64,000 nt of DNA, from positions 186,001 to 250,000 of the forward strand of contig NZ_JAHDYS010000001.1 of NCBI RefSeq assembly GCF_018531195.1, given 5' to 3'. This document shows, piece by piece, positions 53,836-63,719 of the stretch (positions within the stretch are counted from its first letter, which is position 1; every line of letters starts with the position of its first letter). The translations under genes were made by a program, and so were the position numbers. The DNA is from Pelotalea chapellei. Lineage in GTDB: Bacteria > Desulfobacterota > Desulfuromonadia > Geobacterales > Pseudopelobacteraceae. Below the pieces are notes generated by a model. The model did not search any database and had not been told where the DNA came from. It worked only from the letters and a program-made list of their open reading frames with translations.

Positions 53836-54551
53836 TGCTTGAGTGCCTCTTCTTGGACAACAAATAATTGATTAATGCCATCCATAGCCAAAGCGCGCAT
53901 AGCATCCATTTCTTCGGATGAAAAAGGTTCCGCTTCAGCCGTTCCCTGAACCTCGACAAATCTGTTGCTGGAGGTCATGACAAAGTTCATGTCCACTTCA
54001 GCATCAGAGTCTTCACTATAATCCAGATCCAGAAGTGCAGATCCGCTAACAATACCAACACTGACCGCCGCAACCGCCTCTTTGAGGGGAACAGCTGCCA
54101 GAAGACCACGGGTTACCAGGGAAGTCAAAGCATCAACCAGCGCAACATACGCACCAGTGATCGATGCTGTCCTGGTACCACCATCTGCCTGTATAACGTC
54201 ACAATCTATATAAACACTACGTTCGCCCAAAGCGGCCATATCAGTAACAGCACGCAAAGATCGGCCAATCAGGCGCTGAATCTCCAAAGTGCGGCCGCTC
54301 TGTTTTCCTTTGGCAGCTTCCCGCGAGGAACGGGTGTGGGTGGCCCGCGGCAACATTGAGTATTCAGCTGTCACCCAACCGGTACCTCTACCCCTCAGGA
54401 AAGGAGGTACTGATTCTTCAATTGAAGCCGTACAGATCACTCGAGTGCCGCCAAATTCAACCAGCACCGAACCCTCTGCATGCTTTGTAAAATTCCGCGT
54501 AATTTTTACCGGACGCAGCGACCGCGCATTTCTTCCATCATTTCGTACCAT
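53829..54551 (-). CDS. rph: ribonuclease PH
   Basis: 240 residues, full length. RNase PH blocks: [60 protein letters not shown], the basic [20 protein letters not shown] with the phosphate-binding Arg, and [20 protein letters not shown]. It trims tRNA 3' ends with phosphate. It begins an overlapping trio rph-rdgB-rlmD. Confidence 0.96.
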   Translation of the reverse strand: MVRNDGRNARSLRPVKITRNFTKHAEGSVLVEFGGTRVICTASIEESVPPFLRGRGTGWVTAEYSMLPRATHTRSSREAAKGKQSGRTLEIQRLIGRSLRAVTDMAALGERSVYIDCDVIQADGGTRTASITGAYVALVDALTSLVTRGLLAAVPLKEAVAAVSVGIVSGSALLDLDYSEDSDAEVDMNFVMTSSNRFVEVQGTAEAEPFSSEEMDAMRALAMDGINQLFVVQEEALKQC

Positions 54552-54626
54552 TTATGGCTCCAGGCTATGTCATTCTTTGATTTTAAAGAATGTGTTCAAT
54601 ATCCTTTCAATAAATTACTGTCAAAC

Positions 54627-54662
54627 AAAAAGGGAAACCCAAAACGGGTTTCCCTTTTTTTT
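54627..54662. terminator. bidirectional intrinsic terminator
   Basis: AAAAAGGGAAACCC at 54627-54640 pairs with GGGTTTCCCTTTTT at 54646-54659, followed by a T run on the plus strand and a matching A/T flank on the minus strand. On the minus strand it closes the zinc-ribbon gene before rph. Confidence 0.85.
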
Positions 54663-54682
54663 CACAATATGTATGGGGCTCT

Positions 54683-54838
54683 TTAGCCCAAATGTGTGTT
54701 GTTACTGAGCGCCCTGTTTACAAGTATGGTGGAATCGAGCAGTTCTCCACAACAGGTGCATTTCCAAGCGTCAAAAGAGCGAACGAAATCATAGAACTTC
54801 TCGGCGAACATACGACCCCTGCAGCGTGGACATTGCAT
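54683..54838 (-). CDS. 51-residue zinc-ribbon protein
   Basis: A short gene with an excellent ribosome site (GGGGAGGG, five bases before ATG at 54838). The product starts MQCPRCRGRMFAEKFYDFVR and continues FDAWKCTCCGELLDS. Two Cys pairs, CPRC and CTCC, form a zinc ribbon. The tail (TILVNRALSNNTHLG) is hydrophilic. Function unknown; very small zinc ribbons may bind nucleic acid or protein partners. A terminator follows it, so it is a separate unit. Confidence 0.75.
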   Translation of the reverse strand: MQCPRCRGRMFAEKFYDFVRSFDAWKCTCCGELLDSTILVNRALSNNTHLG

Positions 54839-54966
54839 AACTACCCTCCCCTTTAATGTACTCGTTGTCTACTAGTAAAGGGGATATATCAGCAACCGTG
54901 CCAAGACAACTCTACGAACCTGGTGAAGTATACCACCAAAATAATTATTTTCACTAAATCAAGAGC

Positions 54967-55548
54967 TTAAAAGTATTTTTTTAATTGCTGATATCTTTTC
55001 TCACCTATTCCATCTACCGATAATAGATCATGTACCTTCATAAAACCGCCATTCTGTTGACGAAATGTAATAATTTCTTCAGCCAGAGCAGGTCCTATTC
55101 CGGGCAAACTAACAAAATCTTCAAATTTCAGCGTGTTTATGTCCAGCTGAATCCCAAGTAGGATCCTCTGTGAAACTGGAAGGGACTTGACCTGCAAAAC
55201 TGCTTCTTTACTGGAGTTGATCGAAACAAAGAATTCATGTCCTGCAGTGGGTTTGGTCGTTTCAATGCCCTTGGGGGACCATGATGTTATAGTGGCAACA
55301 GGAAGCGCCATTTGAATGGCGTCTATCGTCAATAATTTGTCGGAAATATTATAGATGCCAGGACGAAGTACATCACCACGTATGCTGATTATTTTATGAG
55401 AAGCAGAGATTACTGGAAAAGCCGTCGTTACAGATATGGATCTGTTCGGACGGCTTTTGGTTTGTACAGAAACAACATACAGAAGAGCGATCAACACAAG
55501 AGGCAGACGCCTAAAGAGCTTAGACCTGAGCGATACCGGGTAGCTCAT
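54967..55548 (-). CDS. ComEA-like helix-hairpin-helix protein
   Basis: 193 residues: an N-terminal membrane anchor or signal (about 12-30, FRRLPLVLIALLYVVSVQT), a middle part resembling an SLBB-type fold (IISIRGDVLRPGIYNISDKL), and a C-terminal double helix-hairpin-helix at about 130-192 (DINTLKFEDFVSLPGIGPAL, AEEIITFRQQNGGFM, SVDGIGEKRYQQLKKYF). ComEA binds incoming DNA in natural competence, but such proteins occur widely without shown competence. It follows cimA by 31 bases and may share its transcript. Confidence 0.82.
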   Translation of the reverse strand: MSYPVSLRSKLFRRLPLVLIALLYVVSVQTKSRPNRSISVTTAFPVISASHKIISIRGDVLRPGIYNISDKLLTIDAIQMALPVATITSWSPKGIETTKPTAGHEFFVSINSSKEAVLQVKSLPVSQRILLGIQLDINTLKFEDFVSLPGIGPALAEEIITFRQQNGGFMKVHDLLSVDGIGEKRYQQLKKYF

Positions 55549-55579
55549 GATTCGTGCCCCTCATTGTGGAGTTGATCGG

Positions 55580-57148
55580 CTATTCTTCAGATTTGTGAAG
55601 CTTGTAATCAATGCTGTCAATCAGCGCCTGATAAGAAGCATCGATAATATTGTCGGAGACTCCGACGGTGCCCCAGCGGTTATGCTTGTCTCCGGATTCG
55701 ATAAGCACCCGTATGGAGGAAGCAGTCCCCTGCCCGGCAGGTAGCACACGGACCTTGTAGTCCAGCAACTTGACCTCTTTGAGCTTGGGGTAGAATTTTT
55801 CCAGTGCCTTGCGGATTGCATTATCAAGCGCATTAACAGGCCCGGAACCCTCTGCGGCAGTATGCTCAACTTTACCCCCGACTTTGACCATGATTGTTGC
55901 CTCGGCCGAAGGCCTTTTGTCTTCGCCACGCTTTTCATCAATCACTCGGAAACCGAGCACCTGGAAGTGTTTGCGATGGCTGCCAAGGGCCTTTTTCATC
56001 AGCAGCTCAAAGGAAGCCTCAGCACCTTCGAATTGATAACCCCTATTTTCCATCTCTTTAATGTTATCAAGAATTTCTAGTGTTACGGGATCTTTACTAT
56101 CAAGGTTGATGTTGAATTCCTCGGCCTTGGCAAGGATGTTGGAACGACCCGACAGGTCGGAAATCAGCACTCTGGTACAGTTACCGACCAGTTCTGGCCT
56201 CATGTGCTCGTAGGTTTCCGGGTGACGCTGAATAGCGCTGACATGGACACCACCTTTGTGGGCAAAGGCGGAGTTTCCAACATAAGCCTGGTGCTTGTTG
56301 GGTGAGATATTTGCCAACTCGTAGACAAAACGGGATACATCACGCAAATGCCGCATCTGCTCATCAGAAATGCAATCCCGCTTCATCTTGGCCTTCAAGG
56401 CAGGAACAATCGAGCAAAGATTGGCATTGCCGCAACGTTCACCAAAACCGTTAATGGTGCCCTGCACCTGAACAATTCCCTGCTCGACAGCGATCAGGGA
56501 GTTGGCTACCGCACAATCTCCATCATTATGTGTGTGGATTCCAAGAGGGGTCTTGATATGCTTTTTGACAGTTTTAATGATTTCAGCCACCTCAAACGGC
56601 ATAGTGCCGCCGTTGGTGTCACAGAGAATGATGCAATCAGCCTGTGCCTGTTCAGCTGCCTTGAGGGTCTTAAGCGCATACTCGGGGTTGGCCTTGTAAC
56701 CATCGAAGAAATGTTCAGCATCGTAGAAAACTTCGGGAGCATTCTTCTTCAAATATTCCAGCGAGTCGAATATCAGCTCCAGGTTTTCTTCTAGAGAAAT
56801 ACGCAGTGCCTCATGCACATGGAAATCCCAGGTCTTACCGAAAATTGTTATCGCATCCGGTTCGGCAGCGACCAGAGTTTTAATATTGTTATCCTTGTCA
56901 GGGGTGACCTTGGCCCGCCGGGTTGAACCAAAAGCTGCAATCTTGGCCTGAGATAGCTTCTCTTTTTTGATATCCTTGAAGAAGGCGACATCTTTTGGAT
57001 TACTCCCTGGCCAGCCTCCTTCGATATAGTGGATTCCCAGTTCATCCAAACGGTGGGCGATTCTTATCTTATCCTCGAGCAGAAATGAAACGTCCTCTGC
57101 CTGGGTACCGTCGCGTAATGTGGTATCATACAATTTTACAAGGCTCAT
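55580..57148 (-). CDS. cimA: (R)-citramalate synthase
   Basis: 522 residues. An HMGL/DRE-TIM catalytic domain (about 1-290) with [18 protein letters not shown] (the DRE metal site and Arg), IIHTH-type [20 protein letters not shown], and [17 protein letters not shown]; then the linker and the LeuA dimer regulatory domain (about 365-520) that senses isoleucine. It makes citramalate from pyruvate and acetyl-CoA, the first step of the threonine-independent isoleucine route of Geobacter. The close relative 2-isopropylmalate synthase differs in the catalytic His/Leu pocket; full length and [20 protein letters not shown] are the CimA type. Confidence 0.92.
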   Translation of the reverse strand: MSLVKLYDTTLRDGTQAEDVSFLLEDKIRIAHRLDELGIHYIEGGWPGSNPKDVAFFKDIKKEKLSQAKIAAFGSTRRAKVTPDKDNNIKTLVAAEPDAITIFGKTWDFHVHEALRISLEENLELIFDSLEYLKKNAPEVFYDAEHFFDGYKANPEYALKTLKAAEQAQADCIILCDTNGGTMPFEVAEIIKTVKKHIKTPLGIHTHNDGDCAVANSLIAVEQGIVQVQGTINGFGERCGNANLCSIVPALKAKMKRDCISDEQMRHLRDVSRFVYELANISPNKHQAYVGNSAFAHKGGVHVSAIQRHPETYEHMRPELVGNCTRVLISDLSGRSNILAKAEEFNINLDSKDPVTLEILDNIKEMENRGYQFEGAEASFELLMKKALGSHRKHFQVLGFRVIDEKRGEDKRPSAEATIMVKVGGKVEHTAAEGSGPVNALDNAIRKALEKFYPKLKEVKLLDYKVRVLPAGQGTASSIRVLIESGDKHNRWGTVGVSDNIIDASYQALIDSIDYKLHKSEE

Positions 57149-57329
57149 CCCTACCTCCCAGTACAGTTCTGCTTAATATTAAAGATTTCCATTTGTATAT
57201 GTTTTGGGGCTAATTTTCAACAAAAAGTACAGATTTCACCCAGGCAGGAACGGAGTAAAAAATCATACACGCACCAGACAGTATGTAGTAGAATCGCCCG
57301 AAAAAACTACTTACTGAAACGAGACAGCC

Positions 57330-60300
57330 ATGTCCAGAAGAAAGAAATTTGCCGTTGCTGCAGCAGGGATTACTCTATGTCTGCTCTTTTTCATGGTTGC
57401 CATTTTACCCGTTCTCGTCAGAAACAAGACCGTCTCGACCATCCAGCAGACAACAGGACGAACGAGCCGCATCGAAGCTGTGTCCATAAATCCTTTTACA
57501 CTGGGAGTTACTATCCGAGGTCTTGAAATTGAGGCCAAGGAGGGTGGACCCTTTGTTTCAATCGGGTCTCTGCGCGCTTCGCTTAGTCTGGCATCGCTCT
57601 ACCGTAGAGCCTTGATTCTATCTGAAGTGACCATCGATGCACCCTCCCTGAAAATAGTCAGAAACGCACCTAACCTGTACAACTTCACCGATATCATTGA
57701 GCGGGTAAACGCCGCAAAAAAACCGAAACCGGCTAAAGAGACCCAATCACAGTTTTCAATTAACAATATAACCATCAGAAATGGAGCGCTTGATTTCGAT
57801 GATCAGGCAGTTGCAGGGAAACCCAAACACACGGTTCGCCAGTTTGATCTGTCTGTTCCCTTTATCAGCAACATTCCGTACCTCGTGGATAAATACATTG
57901 ACCCTAAACTTTCCGCCGTAATCAATGGTGCACCCTTCTCCTTTGCGGGAAAGCTTAAGCCTCTTTCAAAAACCATGGAGACAGCGGTCACTGTCAACCT
58001 CAAAGACCTCAATCTTCCTCAACTTGCGGCCTATCTACCCCAGAAACCTCCTGCAGATCTGGCCTCGGGTACTCTGTCGGTTACTACTGATATCAGCTAT
58101 CGCATCTCTACCGACAAAAAGCCTGAACTTGTCCTCAAGGGCCAGGTTAAGTCGGAAAATCTTGCTGTCGATCTTCGTGACGGTGCGCCTCTTTTAAAAC
58201 TACCGATGTTTTACATCAAAGCATCCACATTGGAAGTATTTGCCAGGAAGTTTGAAATAGAAAAAATAGCACTCGATGGCTTCGAACTTTTTGCCAGCAG
58301 GAGTAGACAAGGCAAGTGGATGTATGAATCACTTATACCCAAAAAACCGGGCACTTCCACTGCAAAGTCTGCTGATGTCAAAAAGAGTACTGGAAAAGAC
58401 GTAAACCCGCTTGTTACCGTAAACTCCCTGGATTTCAGAAATGGTCAGATTCATTTTAACGATGCAGTCCCCAAAGGCGGCTTCAAAACTTCTCTTTCCG
58501 AAATTGATCTTTCCTTAAACGACTTCACCACAGCCGCGGGTTCTCCAGCTAAGTACGATCTCTCGTTGATGATCGATGATGAAGCTACCTTCTATTCTGA
58601 CGGCAGCTTTACCTCTTCTCCGCTAGCCGTTAAAAGCTCATCCGAGCTGATAGGATTCGAACTAAAAAAAGGCTGGCCGTATCTGGCAAACTTGCTAACT
58701 GCACCTGTCAAAGGTGGGTTGGATCTCTCAGGTGACATGGAGTATGACCAAAAGAATGGACTTAAAGTCCACAACGGCAGCGTTAAAGTAAAGAACCTCT
58801 CAACGCGTTACGGCCAGAAGGAAGGACTGGACCTGGCTTTGCTTTCCATAGATGGAACGGCCTTTGATCAGAAGAAGAACAATCTGATGGTTGATGAAAT
58901 CAGGATTTCCAAAGGTGATATTTCATTATCACGTGAGAATGACGGATCATTGTCACCTCTCTCACTTCTGCACCAGGGCAAATCCACCGCAACGGGCACG
59001 GTACCGAGCATAAAAACGGCACCATCCGCTCCGGCAAAAGCTTCTGTAGCCGGTAAAGGAAATCAGGGCACATCAGCTTTCTCCTATCAGCTGAAGCATG
59101 TCCAGGTGGATAAGCTCAATCTGACTTTTACGGACAAAAGCCGATCAGGCTCGCCCAAGTTCAATTTACGTAACACAAACCTCACCCTTTCGAATCTGAA
59201 CGGCCCACGATTCACTCCGGCACAGCTGCGCTTTTCCTCTATCTTCGGAAAAAAGAGCCCGATCAAGGCTGCCGGCCAACTCACACCCCTTCCTTTCCGT
59301 TACAAAGGGGATTTCAGCGTAAGTCAGCTGCCAATCCGCGACTTCGAGGATTATTATCCGGCTAATCTCAAAGTCTTTGTTATCGGCGGGTTTCTCGACA
59401 CTTCACTCAAACTGGACGTTGCTCTACGAGATGGCAAACCGGTCGGTTCATTCGAGGGGCATTCAGGGGTGCGTGCCTTCCATAGCATTGATACCATTGC
59501 AGAGGAAGACCTTCTCAAGTGGGAAAGCCTGCAGCTGGATTCCTTCAAAGGAAATCTGGAGCCGTTTAACCTGGCGATTCACCAAATCGCCCTGAACGGC
59601 GTTTATTCACGCATCATCATCCGCAAGGATGGAACCCTCAACCTGCAGAACCTGGTTGAGAAACCTGAGACAGAGACCGAGGCGAGTACCGGACCAAAGG
59701 TTTCGGCAGCAGCAGTTTCCGAAACAGGGAAAGCGCCTTCAACCGTTCCGCCCCCCCCTGCCGCAGTAAAGAGACAGGTCACCATCGACGCCGTTACTAT
59801 TCAGGACGGTACAGTGGCTTTTACAGACGACCACCTGAGCCAGCAGTTTGCCACGACTTTTTTCAATCTTGGGGGCAGGATCAGTGGACTTTCTTCGGAG
59901 GAGACCAAGCTTGCCGACGTGGACCTGCGAGGCAACCTGGAAAACCACTCGCCCCTTCAGATTACCGGCTCAATCAACCCGTTGCGAGATGATCTTTTTG
60001 TGGATTTGAAGATCGCTTTCCGTGACATAGAGCTTTCTCCGATAACTCCCTATTCAGGCACCTACCTCGGATATGCTGTTGAAAAAGGGAAACTCTTTCT
60101 TGATTTGAAATACCACATCGAGAAAAAAGTGCTTAACTCGACGAACAGGATCTTCATCGACCAGTTCACGTTCGGCAACAAGGTGGAAAGTAAAAAGGCC
60201 ACCAGTCTGCCTGTACGACTGGCCCTGGCGCTGCTCAAGGACCGCAAGGGTGAAATTCATCTTGACGTACCTGTTACCGGGCGTACCGATGACCCCACAT

Positions 60301-60974
60301 TCAGTATCTGGCGCCTTGTGTTCCAGGTTTTCAAAAATCTGATAATCAAGGCGGCAACCTCTCCTTTTTCTTTGCTGTCATCCATGTTCGGTGGAGGAAC
60401 TGACTTGAGTACAGTTCAGTTCCAACCCGGTTCAAGTGTTCTGCCGCCACAGGAAGAGACAAAACTTGTTGCTCTCGCAAAAGCGCTTTCCGACCGACCC
60501 GCGCTCAAGATAGAACTAAAAGGATTTGTAGAGCGGGAAAAGGATGCTGAAGGATATCGAGTTGAACTGCTTAACCGCAAAATAAGAAATGAAAAATTTC
60601 TGGCCAAGGCCAAAGATCAGAAACTTGCTGAGGGAGAAACTGCGGAAAACACCAAAGTGAGCCCTGAAGAGGCCTCCACCTACCTGAAGGCGGTCTACAA
60701 AAAGGAAAACTTTGCAAAACCACGTAACGTCCTGGGATTGGTCAAGAGTCTGCCCGATGATGAAATGCGAAAGCTGATAATCGCCAATACCCACGTCGGC
60801 GAAACCGAGCTTCAGGCGCTAGCCAGTGAACGTGCCATGGCAGTCATGGATTATCTGGTTAAAAAAGGAAATGTAGCTGCTGCACGCATTTTTCTTAAAA
60901 AAACTGATATATACAAGGCTCCGGAAAAAGGTGGTGAAAACCGAAGTCGCGTTGAATTGAACATCATTGCCTAA
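57330..60974 (+). CDS. AsmA-like DUF748 envelope protein, second copy (1214 residues)
   Basis: A paralogue of the gene at 2429-5977 with the same layout: single N-terminal membrane anchor (about 8-28, AVAAAGITLCLLFFMVAILP), DUF748 repeats (NGALDFDDQAVAGKPKHTVR, QFDLSVPFISNIPYL, DGTVAFTDDHLSQQFATTFF, NLGGRISGLSS), and the OmpA-like C-terminus (AKALSDRPALKIELKGFVER). Ala/Pro/Thr-rich spacers near 560-590 and 785-815 separate blocks. It may bridge inner and outer membranes for lipid or protein traffic, by analogy with AsmA/TamB; not proven. It is followed 14 bases on by the MATE gene. Confidence 0.85.
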   Translation: MSRRKKFAVAAAGITLCLLFFMVAILPVLVRNKTVSTIQQTTGRTSRIEAVSINPFTLGVTIRGLEIEAKEGGPFVSIGSLRASLSLASLYRRALILSEVTIDAPSLKIVRNAPNLYNFTDIIERVNAAKKPKPAKETQSQFSINNITIRNGALDFDDQAVAGKPKHTVRQFDLSVPFISNIPYLVDKYIDPKLSAVINGAPFSFAGKLKPLSKTMETAVTVNLKDLNLPQLAAYLPQKPPADLASGTLSVTTDISYRISTDKKPELVLKGQVKSENLAVDLRDGAPLLKLPMFYIKASTLEVFARKFEIEKIALDGFELFASRSRQGKWMYESLIPKKPGTSTAKSADVKKSTGKDVNPLVTVNSLDFRNGQIHFNDAVPKGGFKTSLSEIDLSLNDFTTAAGSPAKYDLSLMIDDEATFYSDGSFTSSPLAVKSSSELIGFELKKGWPYLANLLTAPVKGGLDLSGDMEYDQKNGLKVHNGSVKVKNLSTRYGQKEGLDLALLSIDGTAFDQKKNNLMVDEIRISKGDISLSRENDGSLSPLSLLHQGKSTATGTVPSIKTAPSAPAKASVAGKGNQGTSAFSYQLKHVQVDKLNLTFTDKSRSGSPKFNLRNTNLTLSNLNGPRFTPAQLRFSSIFGKKSPIKAAGQLTPLPFRYKGDFSVSQLPIRDFEDYYPANLKVFVIGGFLDTSLKLDVALRDGKPVGSFEGHSGVRAFHSIDTIAEEDLLKWESLQLDSFKGNLEPFNLAIHQIALNGVYSRIIIRKDGTLNLQNLVEKPETETEASTGPKVSAAAVSETGKAPSTVPPPPAAVKRQVTIDAVTIQDGTVAFTDDHLSQQFATTFFNLGGRISGLSSEETKLADVDLRGNLENHSPLQITGSINPLRDDLFVDLKIAFRDIELSPITPYSGTYLGYAVEKGKLFLDLKYHIEKKVLNSTNRIFIDQFTFGNKVESKKATSLPVRLALALLKDRKGEIHLDVPVTGRTDDPTFSIWRLVFQVFKNLIIKAATSPFSLLSSMFGGGTDLSTVQFQPGSSVLPPQEETKLVALAKALSDRPALKIELKGFVEREKDAEGYRVELLNRKIRNEKFLAKAKDQKLAEGETAENTKVSPEEASTYLKAVYKKENFAKPRNVLGLVKSLPDDEMRKLIIANTHVGETELQALASERAMAVMDYLVKKGNVAAARIFLKKTDIYKAPEKGGENRSRVELNIIA

Positions 60975-60988
60975 AAGACACCTTTTAA

Positions 60989-62344
60989 ATGACTTTTGAT
61001 CTTACCACCGCACCCATACCGGTACTCATCCGGCGACTAGCCATACCGGCAGGCACCGGCTTTTTTTTCAACACCATGTTCAACGTGGTGGACACCTGGT
61101 ATGGGGCAAAACTTTCCACCACTGCCCTTGCGGCCATGTCTCTCTGTTTTCCCGTGTTTTTCATCGTTTTATCAATAGGCGCCGGCGTCTCGACTGGCGC
61201 CACCGCCCTGATCGGCAATGCGCTAGGTCGCGGAGACCATGAAGAAGCTCGCCAGTACATCCTGCAAGCCCTCTCCTTCGCGCTGGTTAATGCCATTCTT
61301 CTGGTTATTGCCGGTCATGCGGCCGGGCCGCACATCTTCCAGTTCATGGGTGCCGAGGGAGAATACCTGGCTTTGGCCGTAAGCTACATGGGTGTCATCT
61401 TTAGCGGCGCTCCTTTTTTCATGTTCAATTTCGTGATGAGCGCCATTCTCAATTCCCATGGCAACACCGCTACCTATCGCAACTTTCTCATCACCGGTTT
61501 CTTTCTGAACATGGCACTTGATCCCTGGTTCATGTACGGGGGACTGGGACTGCCCCCCCTCGGCCTGCCGGGTGTGGCTCTGGCAACTGTTGTCATTCAG
61601 TGCCTGGGCAACTTTTACCTTTTCAGGTACCTTGCAAACTCCGGAATCATCGGTTCTTTCCGGCTCCATGAGCTGCTGCCGCGTCGTCATCATTACCTGG
61701 AACTTGGAAGGCAGGGATTTCCCTCAGCCCTGAACATGATGACCGTCAGCCTGGGCATCTTCATCATCACCTGGTTTGTCGGCAGGTATGGCAAAGACGC
61801 TGTTGCCGCATACGGCATCGGCACACGAATAGAACAGGTTGCCCTGCTGCCGGTCATGGGGCTGAATGTCTCTACGCTGGCACTCACGGCGCAAAATTTC
61901 GGAGCAGGGCACATGCGGCGCATCCGGGAGACACTAGGCATCTCCCTGCGTTACGGCTTTACACTCGCCTCATTTGGCACCTGCATCGCACTGCTCTTTA
62001 CTCCCCAGTTGATGTCCTTCTTCTCCAGCGACCCGGCGGTTATATCTGCCGGCGTTCGGTTCCTGAAGATCGAAGCTTTCGTTTTACCCGCCTATGTACT
62101 ACTGTACATCTGTGTTTCTGCCATGCAGGGAATCCAGCGCCCTGTCTTTGCTCTCTGGATCGGGCTGTACCGCCAGATTCTTGCGCCCGCGGCTGTTTTC
62201 TACCTGCTGACAAGCGTCTTCAATTGGGGCATTATCGGCGTCTGGTGGGGTATCTTCGCTGTGACATGGTCCGCTGCCCTGATTGTAGTCCTGTATGTAA
62301 CCATCATCCTCAACAAGCTCGAAAAGGATATTTTTGTAGTATGA
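60989..62344 (+). CDS. MATE family efflux transporter
   Basis: 451 residues with 12 helices in two matching halves. Conserved pieces: an opening TTAPIPVLIRRLAIPAGTGF, GAGVSTGATALIGNALGRGD in the first half, and MGLNVSTLALTAQNFGAGHM with RIRETLG in the second. MATE proteins expel cationic drugs or metabolites with Na+ or H+ entry. The stop overlaps the mtaB start (ATGA). The ribosome site is weak, so it may be coupled to the DUF748 gene 14 bases upstream. Confidence 0.9.
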   Translation: MTFDLTTAPIPVLIRRLAIPAGTGFFFNTMFNVVDTWYGAKLSTTALAAMSLCFPVFFIVLSIGAGVSTGATALIGNALGRGDHEEARQYILQALSFALVNAILLVIAGHAAGPHIFQFMGAEGEYLALAVSYMGVIFSGAPFFMFNFVMSAILNSHGNTATYRNFLITGFFLNMALDPWFMYGGLGLPPLGLPGVALATVVIQCLGNFYLFRYLANSGIIGSFRLHELLPRRHHYLELGRQGFPSALNMMTVSLGIFIITWFVGRYGKDAVAAYGIGTRIEQVALLPVMGLNVSTLALTAQNFGAGHMRRIRETLGISLRYGFTLASFGTCIALLFTPQLMSFFSSDPAVISAGVRFLKIEAFVLPAYVLLYICVSAMQGIQRPVFALWIGLYRQILAPAAVFYLLTSVFNWGIIGVWWGIFAVTWSAALIVVLYVTIILNKLEKDIFVV

Positions 62345-63669
62345 AAAAAGTTGCCATTGCCACTCTGGGGTGCAAAACCAACCAGTTCGAATCAGCCGCC
62401 ATTTCAGAGCAGTTCACAACCGCAGGCTACTGCATTGTCCCCTTCACCGAATCAGCCGATATTTACGTCGTCAACTCCTGTACGGTAACAGCACGTACGG
62501 ATAGCGAAACCCGCAGACTTATCCGACGCGCCCGGCGACTTAACCCCGAGGCCCGTATCGTTGCCACCGGCTGCTATGCCCAGGTATCGCCGGATGAACT
62601 TTCCAACATGCCCGAGGTGGATGTGGTGCTGGGCAATAGCGAAAAGCTGGATGCAACCCTGCTCTCCGGAGCAGATACCAATCAGGTGGCAGATAGTGCG
62701 GCCGAAGAAACATTCAGCCCACTGAAGCTGACCAGCTTTGCCGAGCACACCCGTGCGTTTCTGCAGGTCCAGAACGGCTGCAACACCTTCTGTGCCTACT
62801 GCATCGTCCCCTTTGCCCGGGGAAGAAGCCGCAGCGTGGCGGAAGATGAGGTACTTGAAGGAATCAGACGTCTCACCGCAGCCGGTTTCAAAGAAGTGGT
62901 ATTAACCGGCATCCATTTAGGAGCCTATGGGCTGGATCTGGAACGTCGCCCTTCACTGGAAAGTCTGATCCGACGAATTGTTTCCGAGACGGATATTCTG
63001 CGCCTTCGCATAGGTTCAGTTGATCCCAATGAATTCAGCGCCGAGCTGCTCAGCCTATACCAATCATCACCCCAAGTCTGCGACCACTTTCACATACCGC
63101 TTCAAAGCGGCAATGACAGCATCCTGAAAAGAATGGGGCGCCCCTACAGCACTGCCTTTTTTCGGGACCTGATTGAAAAAATCACCGTCAGCATGCCTCA
63201 TGCTTTTATCGGCACTGATGTAATCGCCGGTTTTCCTGGAGAAACAGAAGAAGAGTTCGAGACTACCTGCCGCTTTATCGAGTCGCTTCCTTTCGCGGAC
63301 CTGCATGTCTTCCCTTACTCCAAGCGTCCTAAAACCCGTGCCGCCGAGATGCCTAATCATGTTCCGCCTGCGGTGATCAGCTATCGTGCCGCCCGACTCA
63401 GGGCTATCGCAGAGAAAAAGAAAACAGATTTTCTTGAAAAATCCATTGCCACAGAACTTACTGTTCTGGTTCAAAAACATGATGAAACCACTGGAACAGT
63501 AAAAGGAATTTCCAACAACTATATCCAGGCCGAATTTGCAGGCTCTGCTACCGATCTCAACACCCTCTGCAGGGTGCTTGTAAAGACAACCAGCAAAGGG
63601 GGAGCGTTTTGCGATCGGTTACCGGACGCGCAGGACCTAGAACAATCATCGTGCTTGACGCTCAAATGA
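62341..63669 (+). CDS. mtaB: tRNA t6A37 C2-methylthiotransferase (MtaB)
   Basis: 442 residues from the ATG at 62341, overlapping the MATE stop. Order: N-terminal MTTase domain (about 1-120, three cluster Cys in TLGCKTNQFESAAIS, NSCTVTARTDSETRR, ATGCYAQVSP), the radical-SAM domain with CNTFCAYC near 148-155 (FLQVQNGCNTFCAYCIVPFA, RGRSRS), and a C-terminal TRAM domain (about 375-430). RiMO and MiaB also have this layout, but GCKTNQFES and EVVLTGIHLGAYGLDL are the MtaB type. It adds methylthio to t6A at tRNA position 37. Confidence 0.9.
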   Translation: MKKVAIATLGCKTNQFESAAISEQFTTAGYCIVPFTESADIYVVNSCTVTARTDSETRRLIRRARRLNPEARIVATGCYAQVSPDELSNMPEVDVVLGNSEKLDATLLSGADTNQVADSAAEETFSPLKLTSFAEHTRAFLQVQNGCNTFCAYCIVPFARGRSRSVAEDEVLEGIRRLTAAGFKEVVLTGIHLGAYGLDLERRPSLESLIRRIVSETDILRLRIGSVDPNEFSAELLSLYQSSPQVCDHFHIPLQSGNDSILKRMGRPYSTAFFRDLIEKITVSMPHAFIGTDVIAGFPGETEEEFETTCRFIESLPFADLHVFPYSKRPKTRAAEMPNHVPPAVISYRAARLRAIAEKKKTDFLEKSIATELTVLVQKHDETTGTVKGISNNYIQAEFAGSATDLNTLCRVLVKTTSKGGAFCDRLPDAQDLEQSSCLTLK

Positions 63670-63719
63670 GATTCTGGAATAATCCCGTGGTTTTTAATTT
63701 TTTGTTGAGGAGATCAAAT

